Source: Berberis thunbergii
Lineage: Eukaryota > Streptophyta > Magnoliopsida > Ranunculales > Berberidaceae
DNA: 64,000 nucleotides
Direction of reading: 5' to 3'
NCBI GenBank assembly: GCA_003290165.1
Contig: QNQO01000644.1
Coordinates: forward strand, 310,001 to 374,000
Below, in pieces: positions 35,665-48,290 of the stretch (position 1 is the first letter of the stretch; every line of letters begins with the position of its first letter). The notes beneath the pieces were generated by a model. The model saw nothing but the letters and a program-made list of their open reading frames with translations, had not been told where the DNA came from and searched no databases. Position numbers and translations under genes: made by a program.

Positions 35665-35701
35665 CTACGGTGCCTGGTAGCACCAGGGCCAGGCACCGTA
35701 G
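35665..35701. repeat. Perfect 13-bp stem hairpin
   Basis: CTACGGTGCCTGG and its exact reverse complement CCAGGCACCGTAG are separated by 11 bases that themselves contain CACCAGG. It probably marks a small foldback element; no flanking duplication was found. Confidence 0.75.
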
Positions 35702-37139
35702 AATTAGGGTTCAAAGATTCAACATGTAGAACTTCGTGATATTTACAATGGTTAATTAGCTGCAGTCAGAAACCAACTTCTCCATTTTTCAAGCTTGAGA
35801 AATTTTTAATTTTAGTTTTAGTTTTTAAGTATTGTTTATCCAGTGATTGCCAATTTGCTTCAATCATTTTCTATATTCTCTCATTTCTTTAGATAATCCT
35901 CGCAATTTGGCCCAACAATTTGGCCATCCTAACCTGATATGAAGGGGGTTTGAGCTGAGGCCTCATAGGTTGAGGGCCGACCGCCAATCCATTTATAACG
36001 TTTTTGCAAACCTCAAACTAATGTGATGGATATTAATATAAGTTGTGAATATTAATAAACACAATTCATCACACAATAAAGGAAAAAAAAAAAATCTTAA
36101 GTCATGGAAAAAAAATTTGAAGTCTTACTAGGAGACAAAGACGTTAAATAAAATTTAAAAACACGACAAAATTTCAGATCTTTGACGAGAAAGTCGGCGA
36201 AACCATTTAGATATGGATGTCGAGAAAACATATTCATACAAGTAGTTCGTTAGTCTCAGATGTAGTTGATTCAACGAAAATGACAACTTTTCAGCAAAAA
36301 GTTAAATAAAAAAATTTGAATAAAAGTTAACATTTAAACGCCATCGCAACTCACACGCTATTCAAAGTTTTTGTAGGCGACATATTTAATGATTTTATCA
36401 AGTCTTAATGTTCAACCATAAAATTCATCATTTAGATTTTAGTGATAATAACTGTATTACTTTTGTAACTTTCGCGGAAGCTAATAACTAACCTAATAAA
36501 CAAATTACTATACTTGACATACAAATCGCCTATGTGAAATACAAATTATCACACTAATGCATAATTCCCATACATCTTTCTCATCTCTTTTTTTTTCACT
36601 ATTTTTGATAAATTATGTTTTTTACACTTTTGCTACAATAAAATAAAAAAACTAAAATTATTGACAACTATTGATGGTAGAACAAAGTTGAGGTTGATTA
36701 AAAAATATCTCCTTTGTTTTAAATTATTTATTTATTTATTTTGTGGAACTGATTAAAAATGATAAGGATGGTTTTATGAGACCAGTTACAATAAAACCAC
36801 CAAGTAGGTAAGCAAAATTAGTTTGGACCATTTGCTCTGCATGGTAAATTGGGGACAAGACGAGATGGGATGAGCAGAATTGAAAATCTCCATCGTAATG
36901 TCATTCCTCTTAGATCGGGATGAGATGGAATGGGATTGAGCTGAGTTTTATCATTTCCAACAAAATCAAAACAAATTCGAAATGGGAACGAGACGGAATG
37001 CGATGCCCACCGCTTTATAAAGTCGGTTGGCGCACACTGCCCCCACACATTCAGTAAGTACCACCACGCCACGGACCACAGAGCACACGTATTTCTCATG
37101 CTCTCTCTATTTTTCTTCTCGTCACTCTGAACTCTCATC

Positions 37140-37232
37140 TCTCCCTCTAGGGTTTCTAAAAAACCTATCTTTCTTCTTCTTCTTCACAAATCCTTAACCA
37201 CTCTCTCTCTCTCTCTCTCTGCATCTCTACGA
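37140..37232 (+). promoter_or_regulatory. KH gene 5' leader: telo-box and CT repeat
   Basis: Just upstream of the ATG at 37233 are TCTAGGGTTTCT (a telo-box-like motif at about 37147-37158), a TTC run, and a (CT)11-12 tract at about 37201-37221. Such CT-rich leaders are common in plant 5' UTRs. Confidence 0.45.
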
Positions 37233-40200
37233 ATGGCCGCGGAACCCGTCGAGAACGGCAGCACAGACGTGTCAGGATCTGAGCAAGTTCCGCCTGTGTC
37301 AGAGACCAACACCCCCGAGTCCGACACACCAGCGACAGAGACAGTGGCTGCGGAGAAGAAGTGGCCTGGTTGGCCTGGTGACAGCGTTTATCGGTTAGTG
37401 GTTCCGGTTCTGAAGGTGGGGAGTATTATTGGAAGAAAGGGGGAACTGATCAAGAAGCTTTGTGAGGAAACTAAGGCTCGTGTTCGTATTCTCGAAGGCG
37501 CTCTCGGTACCGCTGATCGCATTGTCAGTATTCTCTCAACTCAAACTTCTTTTTCTTTTCTCAATTTTAACGACGACCTTATTTTCGTATAAAGTACCAA
37601 TCTTTTCTGTTTTTGTCATTCGTTTCGAAATTTAGTCCACATTCAATTCTCTTTTACGAAATTGTTGCTACTTTAACTTTAACAAGGAGGAGTTTGGTCA
37701 GTTCACACTTTATTTGTTTATTTTGCAATTTATACCTTGATGTGCGTGCGTGTGTGTTTGTCATTGATTGTTGTGGAAGAAATAGTTCATGATGTATCAC
37801 TTGTCTTTTTTGTTTCTGAGTTTGGGCTTGATCCACAAATTCTCTGGGTGATTTTTCAGGTGTTAATCTCTGGAAAAGAAGAGCCGGATGCACGCATACC
37901 ACCTGCAATGAATGCTGTACTGAGAGTATTTAAGCGTATTAGTGGAATGGGTGAGACAGAAGCTGAAGGTACGGCTGCTGCCACTGCACCATGTTCGGTT
38001 CGCCTGTTGGTAGCAACATCACAAGCCATTAATTTGATTGGAAAGCAAGGTTCACAAATTAAGTCTATACAAGAGAGTACCGGTGCCTCTGTTCGAGTTC
38101 TATCTGGAGGTAATTCTTGAATGTGAACTTTTTTTTTTCCAATAATTTTATAACAATTGCATTTCATGCATGATGGTTTATATGCACTCTTATAATTTCA
38201 TCTGATATGAACTTGCAAAGGAGCACTATTCTTACCATGTTGTCACTTGGGATCTATTTAAAAAGGCACATTGAAAGGGTCTTTCCAAAGGGTTGTAAAC
38301 AGGACCTATGCACACCTTGGCATCCTCAGACTGTGTTTGTGTTTTTGTTCTGTGTGAACCTTTTGCTCTTTGTATTCCAGGAAATTCATTGTTGTAGTAT
38401 TAGTTATTATTGTTGTTTTATCAAAAGCTTGTATCCCGTATTTCCTGTCATCAGTCATGATAACTTTATATGATGTAGATTATATGAATTTATGATGCTA
38501 GTTATTGCCAAGTTGAATCATATTGTGAAACATGATTTTTCAAGTTTTTCTTCAAAATGATTCTCCCCCCTCTCGAATCCTAGGTTAGCATAGCAGGCAT
38601 TACTTGGTATAAACAGAGCCGATGGCAACGAAAGAGATTACTGGTTAAAAGAGAAGTAGGTTTCACCTACTTTGATTAAGAAATAAAATGTGTTTGGTAC
38701 CGTCTATTCCTTTGGTGGTAAAATTTTGAAGCAAGCTGAATGCATTTGAAGCGATTGCTTGATAAAAGGATCATGTTATGCTTGTTGGATCAAAGAATTG
38801 AAATTATTTCTACAGATTTAAAGATGAAGATGGTAGAATGGCCAGTTTTCTTAGTATGTAGGTGTTTTCACTAACTGCATAGTCTGCGGTTGAATTAGTT
38901 GTTTCCAAAGGAAACAGATAAGCTGCAGTTCAATCTCATGAGAAACTCTCTTTTCTTGCTTGTATGGAAGAAGTCCCCTCCATAGTTTCCTTGAATCATA
39001 TTGCCTTGGAAATGCTACGATAAATTGTGACAAATGTTTTTGTTGTCCTTAAACTCGTGAAATACTTTCACAAATTTAAGTGTACACAACTGAGATCATT
39101 AACCTAATGGTCACAACCAGCAAGTTCAAGTTGTGCTAGTCTCTCCTATTTATCAGGGCACCTTGCTGCTATTAGTGTTGTATGAATCGCAGAAATTCGT
39201 GAGTCAAATCGCCAATTTGACTCGAATCGGTTTACAACCGATCTAAATCACCAACTAAATCGCTTTGCACACAAATCGCTCCGAATCGTGGCTGATTCAA
39301 CACTTAATCGCTAAATCGCGATTATGAGTAAATCGTGTGATTAAAGTTAGAAGAGGTACAGAGAGATGTGAAGAGGAGGAAGAGGTACAGAAAGACGATT
39401 AAAACTTATCCAAACTTGTGATTAAAGTAATCTCTGTGAGAAGATTGTGATGTATAGAAGAAAAAAAATTCTACTCACTTTTGTTTTTCTTCACCTTGAT
39501 TACTCTCATTGTGTCATCTTCTTGGAACCATATTCAATCATCCAAATTGAACCAGATGGAAAGAGAGTGGGAGTCAAACAAGAGAGTTGGAAGCCTCAAC
39601 GAACTATAAGAGTCGGACTAGAGAAAGAGAGTCGAATCATATCAACATATTGGACATGGAGTCGAACTGGCTATCACAAATTGCACCAGATCTCCTGTAA
39701 CAACAAATTTCGCACCAGAAAGCAAAACAATTTCTCTACTCATCTCTGATTGAACCAAAAACTCTAGTGTGGGCATGCAAATTGAGTCATTCATTCAATG
39801 GCAACCCGTGTAAATTGAATTAAATATCAAGGGCAGGAACAAAAAAGTTAGGTGGATTGATGGGGGACCCCAGGAGCTGTAAAGAAAGAAAGTGGTTCCC
39901 AAAAAAGCACAGTCCTCGTGTCTGGCGCCAGTCAAACCATCATTTCTCTCCCTTACTGTTTGGTTAAAACAATGCCATAAACAACCAAAAAGTGGTAATT
40001 TTTTTGAGAAAAATTAAAAAAATGTAAAGATTTTGTTTACATAAATTTTTTCATTGGGAACTTTACTGTTGTTTACTAGGATGATGTTCCCATCTTTGGA
40101 TGGAGCCCATGATATCTAATGATGTAGCTTTTGGGCATTATTTCGGAAATGAAATATGTAATCCAAATCATTAATTCTAAGAATTGTTAAAAAATTTAGA

Positions 40201-42056
40201 TTTTGCTTTTAAAGTTACTTTTGATTGACTTTTAGTTACATCTATGTATATAATATATAACATATAATATATATAGTATTATTATAAATCTTACGATTTA
40301 CGATTAAATCTAAATCTTACACGTAACGATTTACAATACGATTCATGATTCACTAACATTGGCTGCTATTACATGTCACTACTGGCAGTTTATAATCTTG
40401 TCTGGGAAGTGACTCTCGAGCGCAAGACTTAATATTTTTCTGCTGGAAATTGAGTCTCCCCTCCTCTCCTTTTTCAATCAAGACACTTGATGCAAAGCGA
40501 GTCACTACACAATCCTTCCTTCAATAGATTGTCTGATTAATGAAGTTCCAGGTGGTCTATGTTATCAAATCTTCCATTGCTTCCTAATTGGATCAAGCTG
40601 CATCAGATTTGCCTCACAGATTGAGGAATGGACCTTTGACGTGTTTTCGTGTTCATAGCAATTAGTACTTAGTGCATAGCGACCTTGGTAGCTGTTATTT
40701 TGCAAATGAATATGCTTGACATACTTAGCCAAATGTGCTGTCAATAGATTTATACTTAACATCTGGGATATCTTCACTTACAAACTTGCTTATTGTACCC
40801 CAACTTCATTTTAACTTCGTATGATTTCAACTTGTTTTGCTAGAGGAAATGCCACTCTATGCTACTTCTGATGAAAGAATAGTAGAGATACAAGGAGAAA
40901 CATTGAAGGTTTACAATGCACTGGAAGCTGTAACTGGTCACCTGCGGAAGTTCTTGGTTGACCACAGCGTTATTCCATTGTTTGAGAAGAGTGTGAGTTT
41001 ATTGGCAACCTATTTCTTGAGTCATATATCTGTCACTTTAATGTGCTAATACCTTTATTGTGGTATGCTGATCAGGGTAATGCAACAGCTTCTCAAGAAC
41101 GTACAGTAGATGCCTGGGCTGATAAAACACAACCTTTTCAACCTTCTTCTAAAACAAGCATTACCAGTGATTATCCTCTGTCACTGAAAAGAGAATCATT
41201 ATTTCTTGACCGCGAAACTCAGCTGGACTCACAAATGCAACACTCTAGTCTGTCGTTGTATGGACAAGACCCTGCACTTTCTGGGCTACGTTCGTCGGGA
41301 CTTGGCCGTGCTGCTCCCATAGTTACTCAGGTTTTTATTTTGATTTAGCTGATATATTTGTTAAGAAGTAAACCTGGTGGTGGTGGATATTTCCATTTTT
41401 TACGAATGATTTCCTTTGACCATCCTCACAAATCCACCCCTCCCCCCCATCGATTATAAATGTTTTAGTTTGCTTTTGTTTGAATGCTTTAGCAATAGCA
41501 TTAACTGCAGATTCTAAACTGCTGCTTTCTTGATTCAGATTACCCAAACAATGCAAATTCCATTGTCTTATGCTGAGGATATTATTGGCATTGGAGGAGC
41601 AAACATTGCATACATTCGGCGGACCAGTGGAGCTATTCTCACTGTTCAAGAGAGTAGAGGTTTGCCTGATGAGATTGTAGTGGAGATCAAGGGAACTACA
41701 TCCCAGGTTCATACAGCCCAACAATTAATTCATGTAAGTGTCTCACTTTGTCTTCAGTCATCTACTTTTTATGCTGTGCTTGTTCAATATTAGTGAGGAG
41801 AGGGGAATGAAAAGCATGTTGAAGTGACACTGCATGTTACTGTTTGTAGGACTTCATTGCCGGCCACAAGGAACCAGTTGCAAGCAGCTATGGGCACATA
41901 GATTCAGGTTTGAGGTCATCCTCTTATTCTCAGCAGGGCAATAACCCCTATCCTTCGTCATCCTTGGCACCACCATCATACGGAGGATATGGGTCTTCCG
42001 GTGTGGGAGGATACGGGTCTTCTGGTTTGGGAGGATACAGTAGCTTCAGGCTCTAA
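37233..42056 (+). CDS. Three-KH-domain RNA-binding protein, PEPPER/HEN4 type
   Basis: Six exons, 37233-37523, 37860-38109, 40844-40992, 41076-41330, 41539-41733 and 41850-42056, give an intact 448-residue protein. The acidic N-terminus is followed by [15 protein letters not shown] and KH1 ([15 protein letters not shown]), KH2 ([14 protein letters not shown]) and KH3 ([15 protein letters not shown]), each with its GxxG loop. A Gly/Tyr/Ser-rich tail ([12 protein letters not shown] repeats) closes the protein. The block ISGKEEPDA and the [12 protein letters not shown] linker closely resemble Arabidopsis PEPPER (At4g26000), a nuclear KH protein acting on FLC expression and flower development; a closely related family member remains possible. 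Intron 2 (38110-40843) contains a transposon. A telo-box-like motif and CT repeat lie in the leader. Confidence 0.92.
39175..40361. mobile_element. DNA transposon with 10-bp target duplication in KH gene intron 2
   Basis: 1187 bp, flanked by an exact direct repeat GCTGCTATTA (39165-39174, 40362-40371). The ends are imperfect inverted repeats (GTGTTGTATGAATCGC against, on the opposite strand, CAATGTTAGTGAATCATGAATCG). Many AATCG motifs crowd both subterminal regions. A 9-10-bp duplication suggests the Mutator superfamily. The short open frame 39447-39749 is not recognised. Confidence 0.7.
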
Positions 42057-42734
42057 ATAGGTGGCTCAGTCATCAAATAGTTCCTTGTATTGACAAACTT
42101 CTTTCACTGCTGCCGGACATTCCTGTTTAGAAATGAGATACTGTTTTCGACCTAACATGTAAAGTTCTAGAGATGAACGTGTTTCAACACTCTTAAGTGG
42201 GTCATCAAGGAATATGATGTCATGTTGACAAAAGTGGTGTTATGGTTATCATATTAGGAAAACTTTGTTTTTATTATAGTGAGACCTTTATGTTGTGTTA
42301 CTTGCAGTGTAAGCCATTTAATTCTTGCATTAGGTTGTTATATTCTCTTATATTCTTAGTGGTTTCTAGCTTCTCATGTCCGTCCACCTAGTCAGGGCAC
42401 TTCTCCCACTTGTAGCAAATCTGATCACTTTGCCATTGCCTGCTGTATTACATAGCACATTCTCGTTTTTGTTTCTAAGGTTTATGTGAGATTTCTTTGT
42501 GGCATTCTTTCTGCATCACAAATAGCACAGATAACTGGATTTGTTACAGTCAAGTGTCATAGAATAGTGTGACATGGAAAGGCTATATTTAGTTTAGTGT
42601 GACATGGAAAAGCTATATTTAGTAGACAAACGTATGGTTTCCTCAGGGTTTTATTGACATATTTGTGATTTTCTAGCTTTACAGGGTTCTATTGACATAT
42701 GTTCCCTTAGCTTCACAGTGACAGTCAACTGCTC
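42057..42734. other. KH gene 3' flank and start of the duplicated KCS unit
   Basis: Holds the KH gene 3' UTR. From about 42380 (CCTAGTCAGGGCACT) the sequence resembles 45108 onward, marking the left border of the tandem KCS duplication unit. A 40-bp stretch around 42560-42625 (GTGACATGGAAA...) is repeated in tandem. Confidence 0.5.
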
Positions 42735-44488
42735 TATCCAATGGTTGTGCGGTCCAGCGCAAGCCTTCCAGTATACACTGTTACATTTGAACCCTGTACC
42801 GAAATTGATCTTCCAAATCTGGTTGCCTTTTTTGAAATTTTTATTTTTTATTGCCTCTTAAGTAGGCGAGTTCTTACCAAACACTGCTGCTTGAGGTGTA
42901 TCCAAATCGCTGCAGAGTCATCCTTGATGCCTCCATGTACACATTACTCATTAGTAAGCTCCAAGTTGTTCTGAAGCTCATGAAGGATCATCCTACTTGC
43001 AGCATGTAGACATGCTCGAATGCAAGTTGGTAGTCGGGTTTGTTGGGCTTAGTCTTCTTTGAGAGGAGTACTACCAGCCCAAGGGTGGCAATGTTGTCCT
43101 TGACTGCATGCTTGCCTACTTCCATCAAGTCTTGGCTTACTGAAATTCCTTGTCCACCTTCTGCATCTTCCTTTGTATGGATGCACTTGAAACTGCGATT
43201 TTCCAGTCCTGTGTGGGTGCGGACAAGCTGTTGTCCAACAACAGAAAACATTGTCTTAGTTTCACCATTCAATATTCATAAATCCGGAGAGACAAGAGAT
43301 TACTTATTGTTGCAGGTGCTAATCAGTGGGTGCTATCACATATAAAAGTTCTGAAGTATTTACCCTAGATGTAGGAGGAAGTCTAGTGATTTTAAGGAGT
43401 AGAAGTTTATGCACCACCAAGTGTTGCATGTTCTTAAGATTTCCCATTTTAAGTGATATCTGTGTGATTTGCAGTCTAACTGACAATGATTAGAGAGGAA
43501 CATGGCAGCAGCACCCATTGGGAAAAAGCAGTTAGGAAGAAGCATGTTCTTATCTTTGCCCACGTACCAAGTATGGCTAACAACCTCTGACCCAGGGTGT
43601 GCACAGAGCATGTCTTTGCCTTGGCCAGATCAATTGTGAAGGCCCCAGCTGCACACCCTATTCCCCCAAGGTTGAAGCTATGTATGTTGTATCAAACTTT
43701 GTAGTGATTCACCACCATTGCAGAGAGAGATGGGGTGGTTTTTAAAGTCCCACAGTCGACAAGGATATTGATGTCTATGGCCCTAATCCCAGTTTTGGCA
43801 AGTAGGTCATCTATTGCTCCAAAGATAACCATTGCTGCTTATTCACGCCCATCTTTGAGTGTGATCTTTTGACCTGGGAGGAACACTGATTTTGGCAAGT
43901 AGGTCTTCTCACCTATGCAGATTTCTTTAGGATCCGGTGCTGAAATGCAATAGCAGAGTCATTAAAGTTGCCAGGTTTTTTAGCTAGTTCAATGAATTTT
44001 TCCTTTGATACCTGGATTCATTTGGGAGAAAGTGTATTCGTTGATGTATCTGACATAAGATACAGAGGAGTGAGTTGAAAAAGAAAAGGAAGCACACCTT
44101 AAGTTCAGCTGGAGAGGGATAACAAGCGAAGTTGAGTAAATAAGTAGGCTGTGGGGTTAAATCAAGATAAACATACACCATTACAGCCACCAATCCCATA
44201 GCAGAGATTGCGTGTATAATGCCGTATCTTGAAGAAAATTCTTTCCAGGAGGTTAAATTTACCATCTCAGCCCCAATGACCAGAACCAGAACTGGTGCAA
44301 TAACAACGTAAAAACCATGGTCAATTAGGTAAGTATATGCTAGCTTGACATACTTGAGATTAACTGAGTTGAGAAAATCTGGAATGCCATGTTCAATCTT
44401 AACTGAGAAACTTGAGAATCCCAGTATCTGGACCTGATCCCTTCACGCCTTGATTTACAGTCTCTGTTGAGAAAAGTTCAATAGCCAT
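42735..44488 (-). pseudogene. 3-ketoacyl-CoA synthase pseudogene (tandem copy A)
   Basis: Runs parallel to the open-frame copy at 45427-47224, exon by exon. Starts [19 protein letters not shown] but an extra base soon brings a stop in exon 1. Exon 2 has an in-frame TAA at 43839-43841. The active-site region is still legible as FNLGGIGCAAG, and exon 3 as [20 protein letters not shown] and [11 protein letters not shown], after which a 4-base deletion relative to copy B causes a stop. Several other indels are present. It is clearly non-functional. Confidence 0.88.
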
Positions 44489-45426
44489 GATAGTTCGTTG
44501 TGGTGGGGGAGTTAGCTTAGTGAAATTGGGGATTAAGATGGTCATGGGGAGTCGGATGTTTAGTGTGATCTATCAAATTTATGTATCAATGTTAGTAGGT
44601 ATTATATGTAACTGAAAGCTGGCTCTATGTTCATGAATGCGTAGAGGTAGCAGGGTTGGAGCCGCAAAGGAGGCCCCTATGACTAAAGAGACTTGTTTCT
44701 TTTTGTTTGTGTTTTGTTCTCACTTGTTTGTCTGTGTTGTTGTTGATTGGTTTCTTTGAGCAACCATCCTACACCGGATATGTGGGCTTTCCAAATGTGT
44801 AGGCGTTCATCTTGCACCATTGATAGATATGTCACTGAATTGTACAAGAGCAAGGTGTAGAACTCCAGTCTCTCTCAACACTGACATTTTGTTGTGAAGC
44901 AGGGAGTACATTCTGAACATAATTACTAACAAAAACTAACATGCGCTTTCTGACATATGGTGGATATTAAGTTTTTCTACCACCCGAGAATTCATACATG
45001 ACATGGTTAGGTTGATCTTAGCTTAGACCATTTCATTTAGTTTTCTCTTAAAATTGAATCCATGTAGTCATCAAGTGAATGTGTAAATACCAATATGATC
45101 ATTCACCTAGTCAGGGCACTCCTACTTGTAAGCGACTCTGGTTGTTCATTGATTGGATTATGGATGCTATTGCCTGCTGTATGCATTACACATTCTTTCT
45201 TGTTTGTTTCTGGGATTTGTTTGAGATTTCGTTCTGGTTTGTGGCAACTGGATTTGACATTACAGTTGGCGTCATAGAATAGTAAGTAATGGAAAACCTA
45301 TTATTAATAAACAAATATGTGCAGGAAATATGATTTCCTCCCAAGGTGTTTTATTGGCATCTTTGTGATTTTCTAGTTTTACAGGGTTCTGTTGACATCT
45401 ATGTTTACTTAGTTCACAGTGATGAT

Positions 45427-47224
45427 CTACTGCTCTATCCAAGGGTTGTGTGGTCCAGTGCGAGCCTTCTTAAGAGCCTTCCAGATGACACTGTTACATT
45501 TGAACCCTGAACCGAAGTTGATCTGCCAGATCCGATCGCCTTTTTTGATTTTTTTATTTGCCTCTAAGTAGGCGAGTTCATACCAAACACTGCTACTTGA
45601 TGTGTTTCCAAATCGCTGTAGAGTCATCCTTGATGCCTCCATGTACTCATTAGTAAGCTCCAAGTTCTTTTGAAGCTCATCAAGGATCATCCTACTTGCA
45701 GCAAGTATGCAGACATGCTCAAATGCAAGTTGGTAGTCGGGTTTGCCGGGCTTAGTCTTCTTTGAGGGGAGTGTTAGCGGCCCAAGGGTGGTGATCTTGT
45801 CCTTGAATGCATGCCTGCCTACTTCCATCAAGTCTTTGCTTACTGAAATTCCTCGTCTACCTTCTGCATCTTCCTTTGTATGGATGCACTTTAAACTGCG
45901 ATTTTCCATTCCTGTGTGGTTGCGGCCAAGCTATTGTCCAACAACAGAAAACATTGTCTCTTAGTTTTACCATTCAGTATTCGTAAATCTTGAGAGAAGA
46001 GATTACTTATTGTTGCAGGTGCTATCACATATAAAAGTTATAATCTTTACTCTAATTGTAGGAGGGAGTCTAGAAGTTCATGCACCAACAAGTGTTGCAT
46101 GGTCTTAAAATTTCCCATTTTAAGCGATATCTGCGTGATTTGCAGTAACTACTGGTCAAAACTTACATGCTTGAGCTCATACTTGGAGTACCACCTGTCA
46201 CGCAGACGATTAGAGAGCAACATGGCAGCGGCACCCATACGGAAAAAGCAGTTAGGAAGAAGCATGTCCTTATCTTTGCCCATGTACCAAGTATGGCTCA
46301 CAACTTCAGTACTCACTACCAGTGCATATGACCCAGGGTGTGCACTGAGCATGTCTTTGGCCAGATCAATTGCAATGCCCCCAGCTGCACACCCCATTCC
46401 CCCAAGGTTGAAGGTATGTATATTGGGTCGAAGTTTGTAGTGATTCACCACCATTGCAGAGAGAGACGGGGTCGTGTTTAAAGTCCCACAGTTGACAACA
46501 AGGATATTGATGTCCTTGGCCCTAATCCCAGTTTTGGCAAGTAGGTCATCTATGGCTCCAAAGATAACCATTGCAGCTTCGTCCCGCCCATCTTTGAGTG
46601 TGATCTTGTGACCTGGGTGGAACACTGATTTTGGCAAGTAGGTTTCGTCACCTATGCCTGAATTCTTTAGGACTCGGTGTTGAAATTCAATAGCAGAGTC
46701 GTCAAAGTTGCCAGATTTTTTAGCTAGCTCAATGAAATTTTCCTTCGATACCTGGATTCATTTGGGAGAAATCAGTGAACTTGTAGATGTGTATAAGAAA
46801 CAGAGGAGTGAGTTGAAAAGAAAAGAAAGTACACCTTAAGTTCAGCTGGTGGGCGGTAACAAGAGAAGTCGAGTAAATAAGTAGGCCGTGGGGTTATATT
46901 AAGATAAACATACACCATTACAGCCACCAACCCCATAGCAGAGACTGCATGTATAATGCCATATCTTGAAGAAAATTCTTCCCAGGATTTTAAATTTCCC
47001 ATCTCAGCTCCAATGATCAGAACCAGAACTGGTGCCATAACAAGATAAAGACCATTGTCAATTAGGTAAGTATATCCTAGTTTGACATACTTGAGATTAA
47101 CCGAGTTGAGAAAATCTGGAATGCCACGTTTAACCTTCACTGAGAAACTCAGTGACCCTTTATCTGGGCCTGATCCCTTCACACCTTGGTTTACGATCTC
47201 TGTTGACAGAAGTTCTTTGGCCAT
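45427..47224 (-). CDS. 3-ketoacyl-CoA synthase (KCS) homologue lacking the catalytic His
   Basis: Condensing enzyme family of the ER fatty-acid elongase that makes very-long-chain fatty acids for waxes and lipids. Exons 47224-46835, 46751-46167 and 45930-45427 join in frame to 492 residues. The N-terminus has two membrane segments ([33 protein letters not shown]), then the KCS core: nucleophile Cys251 in GGMGCAAGG and Asn434 in RFGNTSSSS. Two departures from canonical enzymes: the His of CIHAGGRAVLDEL is replaced by Leu401 ([13 protein letters not shown]; codon CTT at 45705-45703), and about 20 residues that normally follow TLGPLxLP are missing. With Cys-His-Asn incomplete, normal condensation activity is doubtful. 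It may be a regulatory or decaying copy. Tandem neighbour copy A is dead. Confidence 0.87.
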
Positions 47225-47841
47225 GACTGTTCGTCTTGGTTGGGTATTAGCTTAGTGAAATTAGAGATTAAGATGGTCATGCAGTGTAGATCTACCAAAT
47301 TTATATGTCAATGTTAGTTGGTAACTGAAAGCAGGTGATATGCGCATGCATGCACAGAGGTAGCAGGTTTGTAGCCGCAAAGGAGGCCATATGACTAAAG
47401 AGACTTGTTTCATTTGCACTTGTTTGTCTGGGTTGTTGTGGATTGGTTTTTAGTAACAATCCTGCACGGATGTGTGGGCTGTGAGTGTTCATCTCGTACC
47501 ATTGATTGATACGTTCACTGTATGAAACTTGACTAATGAGTAATGAATGATCCACTGATAAAGAGTACAGTCAGTACGTTTAGTGTAGTCGACGGTCTAT
47601 CAAATATATGTTGTTTTCTGCCAATAGGTATAGATTAATTTTTCTACTACCAGAGAATTCATACATGACATGCCAAGGTTGATCTTGGTTTCATTCAATT
47701 TTCTCTTAAAATTTGATACATGTAGTCATTACATGAATAAGTTTGTACCTTGCATAATTGTTTTCTGGTTAAACTAATTTGAGAGGCATTTCTTGATTTT
47801 GGAAGGAGAAAAACTTTCCAACTGATTTCTCATTTATCTGT

Positions 47842-48290
47842 AATGGAGAAGAATGAAGTCTCCTGGACTGCAATAATCGCAGGTTGTGTTATGAACCAAA
47901 TGTTATAATATGTGGCTCAACTAATTTCGAGCCATGCAAGTTGAAGGGTTTAAACCAGAGTGACCAGGACTGCAGTTTTACCAGCTTGTGCCGTATTAAG
48001 TGTTATGAAAACATCAGAAACAGAATCATGGGTTTGCATTTCGCCACGGGTTTGAGTCAGAATCTTACCTTGCTGCAGTGCTGCAGTTCTAATAGACATG
48101 TACTGCAAATGTGAGGGAGCTAGAGTATGCTTCTTTAGTTTTTGAGAGATCAGAAGAAAGAGATATTGTGACGTGGAGAACTATGATCAGAAATTATTCA
48201 CACTAGTGAGGAGAAATGCCAGAGCAATTGAGTTTTTAACTGTGCGGATGGAGGGGATGAACCCAAACTCTATTGGCAGTTATAAATTCG
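47842..48290 (+). pseudogene. PPR (PLS-class) gene relic
   Basis: Short peptides typical of plant pentatricopeptide repeat proteins occur in changing frames: MEKNEVSWTAIIAGCV (47844-47891), HGFAFRHGFESESYLAAVL and LIDMYCKC (about 48025-48110), VFERSEERDIVTWRTMIRNY (about 48135-48197) and RMEGMNPNS (about 48246-48272). Stops and shifts break it throughout. No start or complete repeat array remains. Confidence 0.7.

Larger units (their letters stand above)
35079..37232. other. Spacer between the GH17 and KH genes
   Basis: Begins with the GH17 3' UTR, including a T-run at 35107-35129. A short hairpin lies at 35665-35701. From about 36000 the sequence is AT-rich with no recognised gene. The block 36842-37010 has GATGGGATG-like runs and ends TGCCCACC, which may be an eroded transposon end. 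Confidence 0.45.

Noticed and set aside
36842..37010. Another GGTTCGG-type hAT end
   Set aside because: It ends TGCCCACC and has repeated GATGGGATG motifs, but no partner end or target duplication was found.
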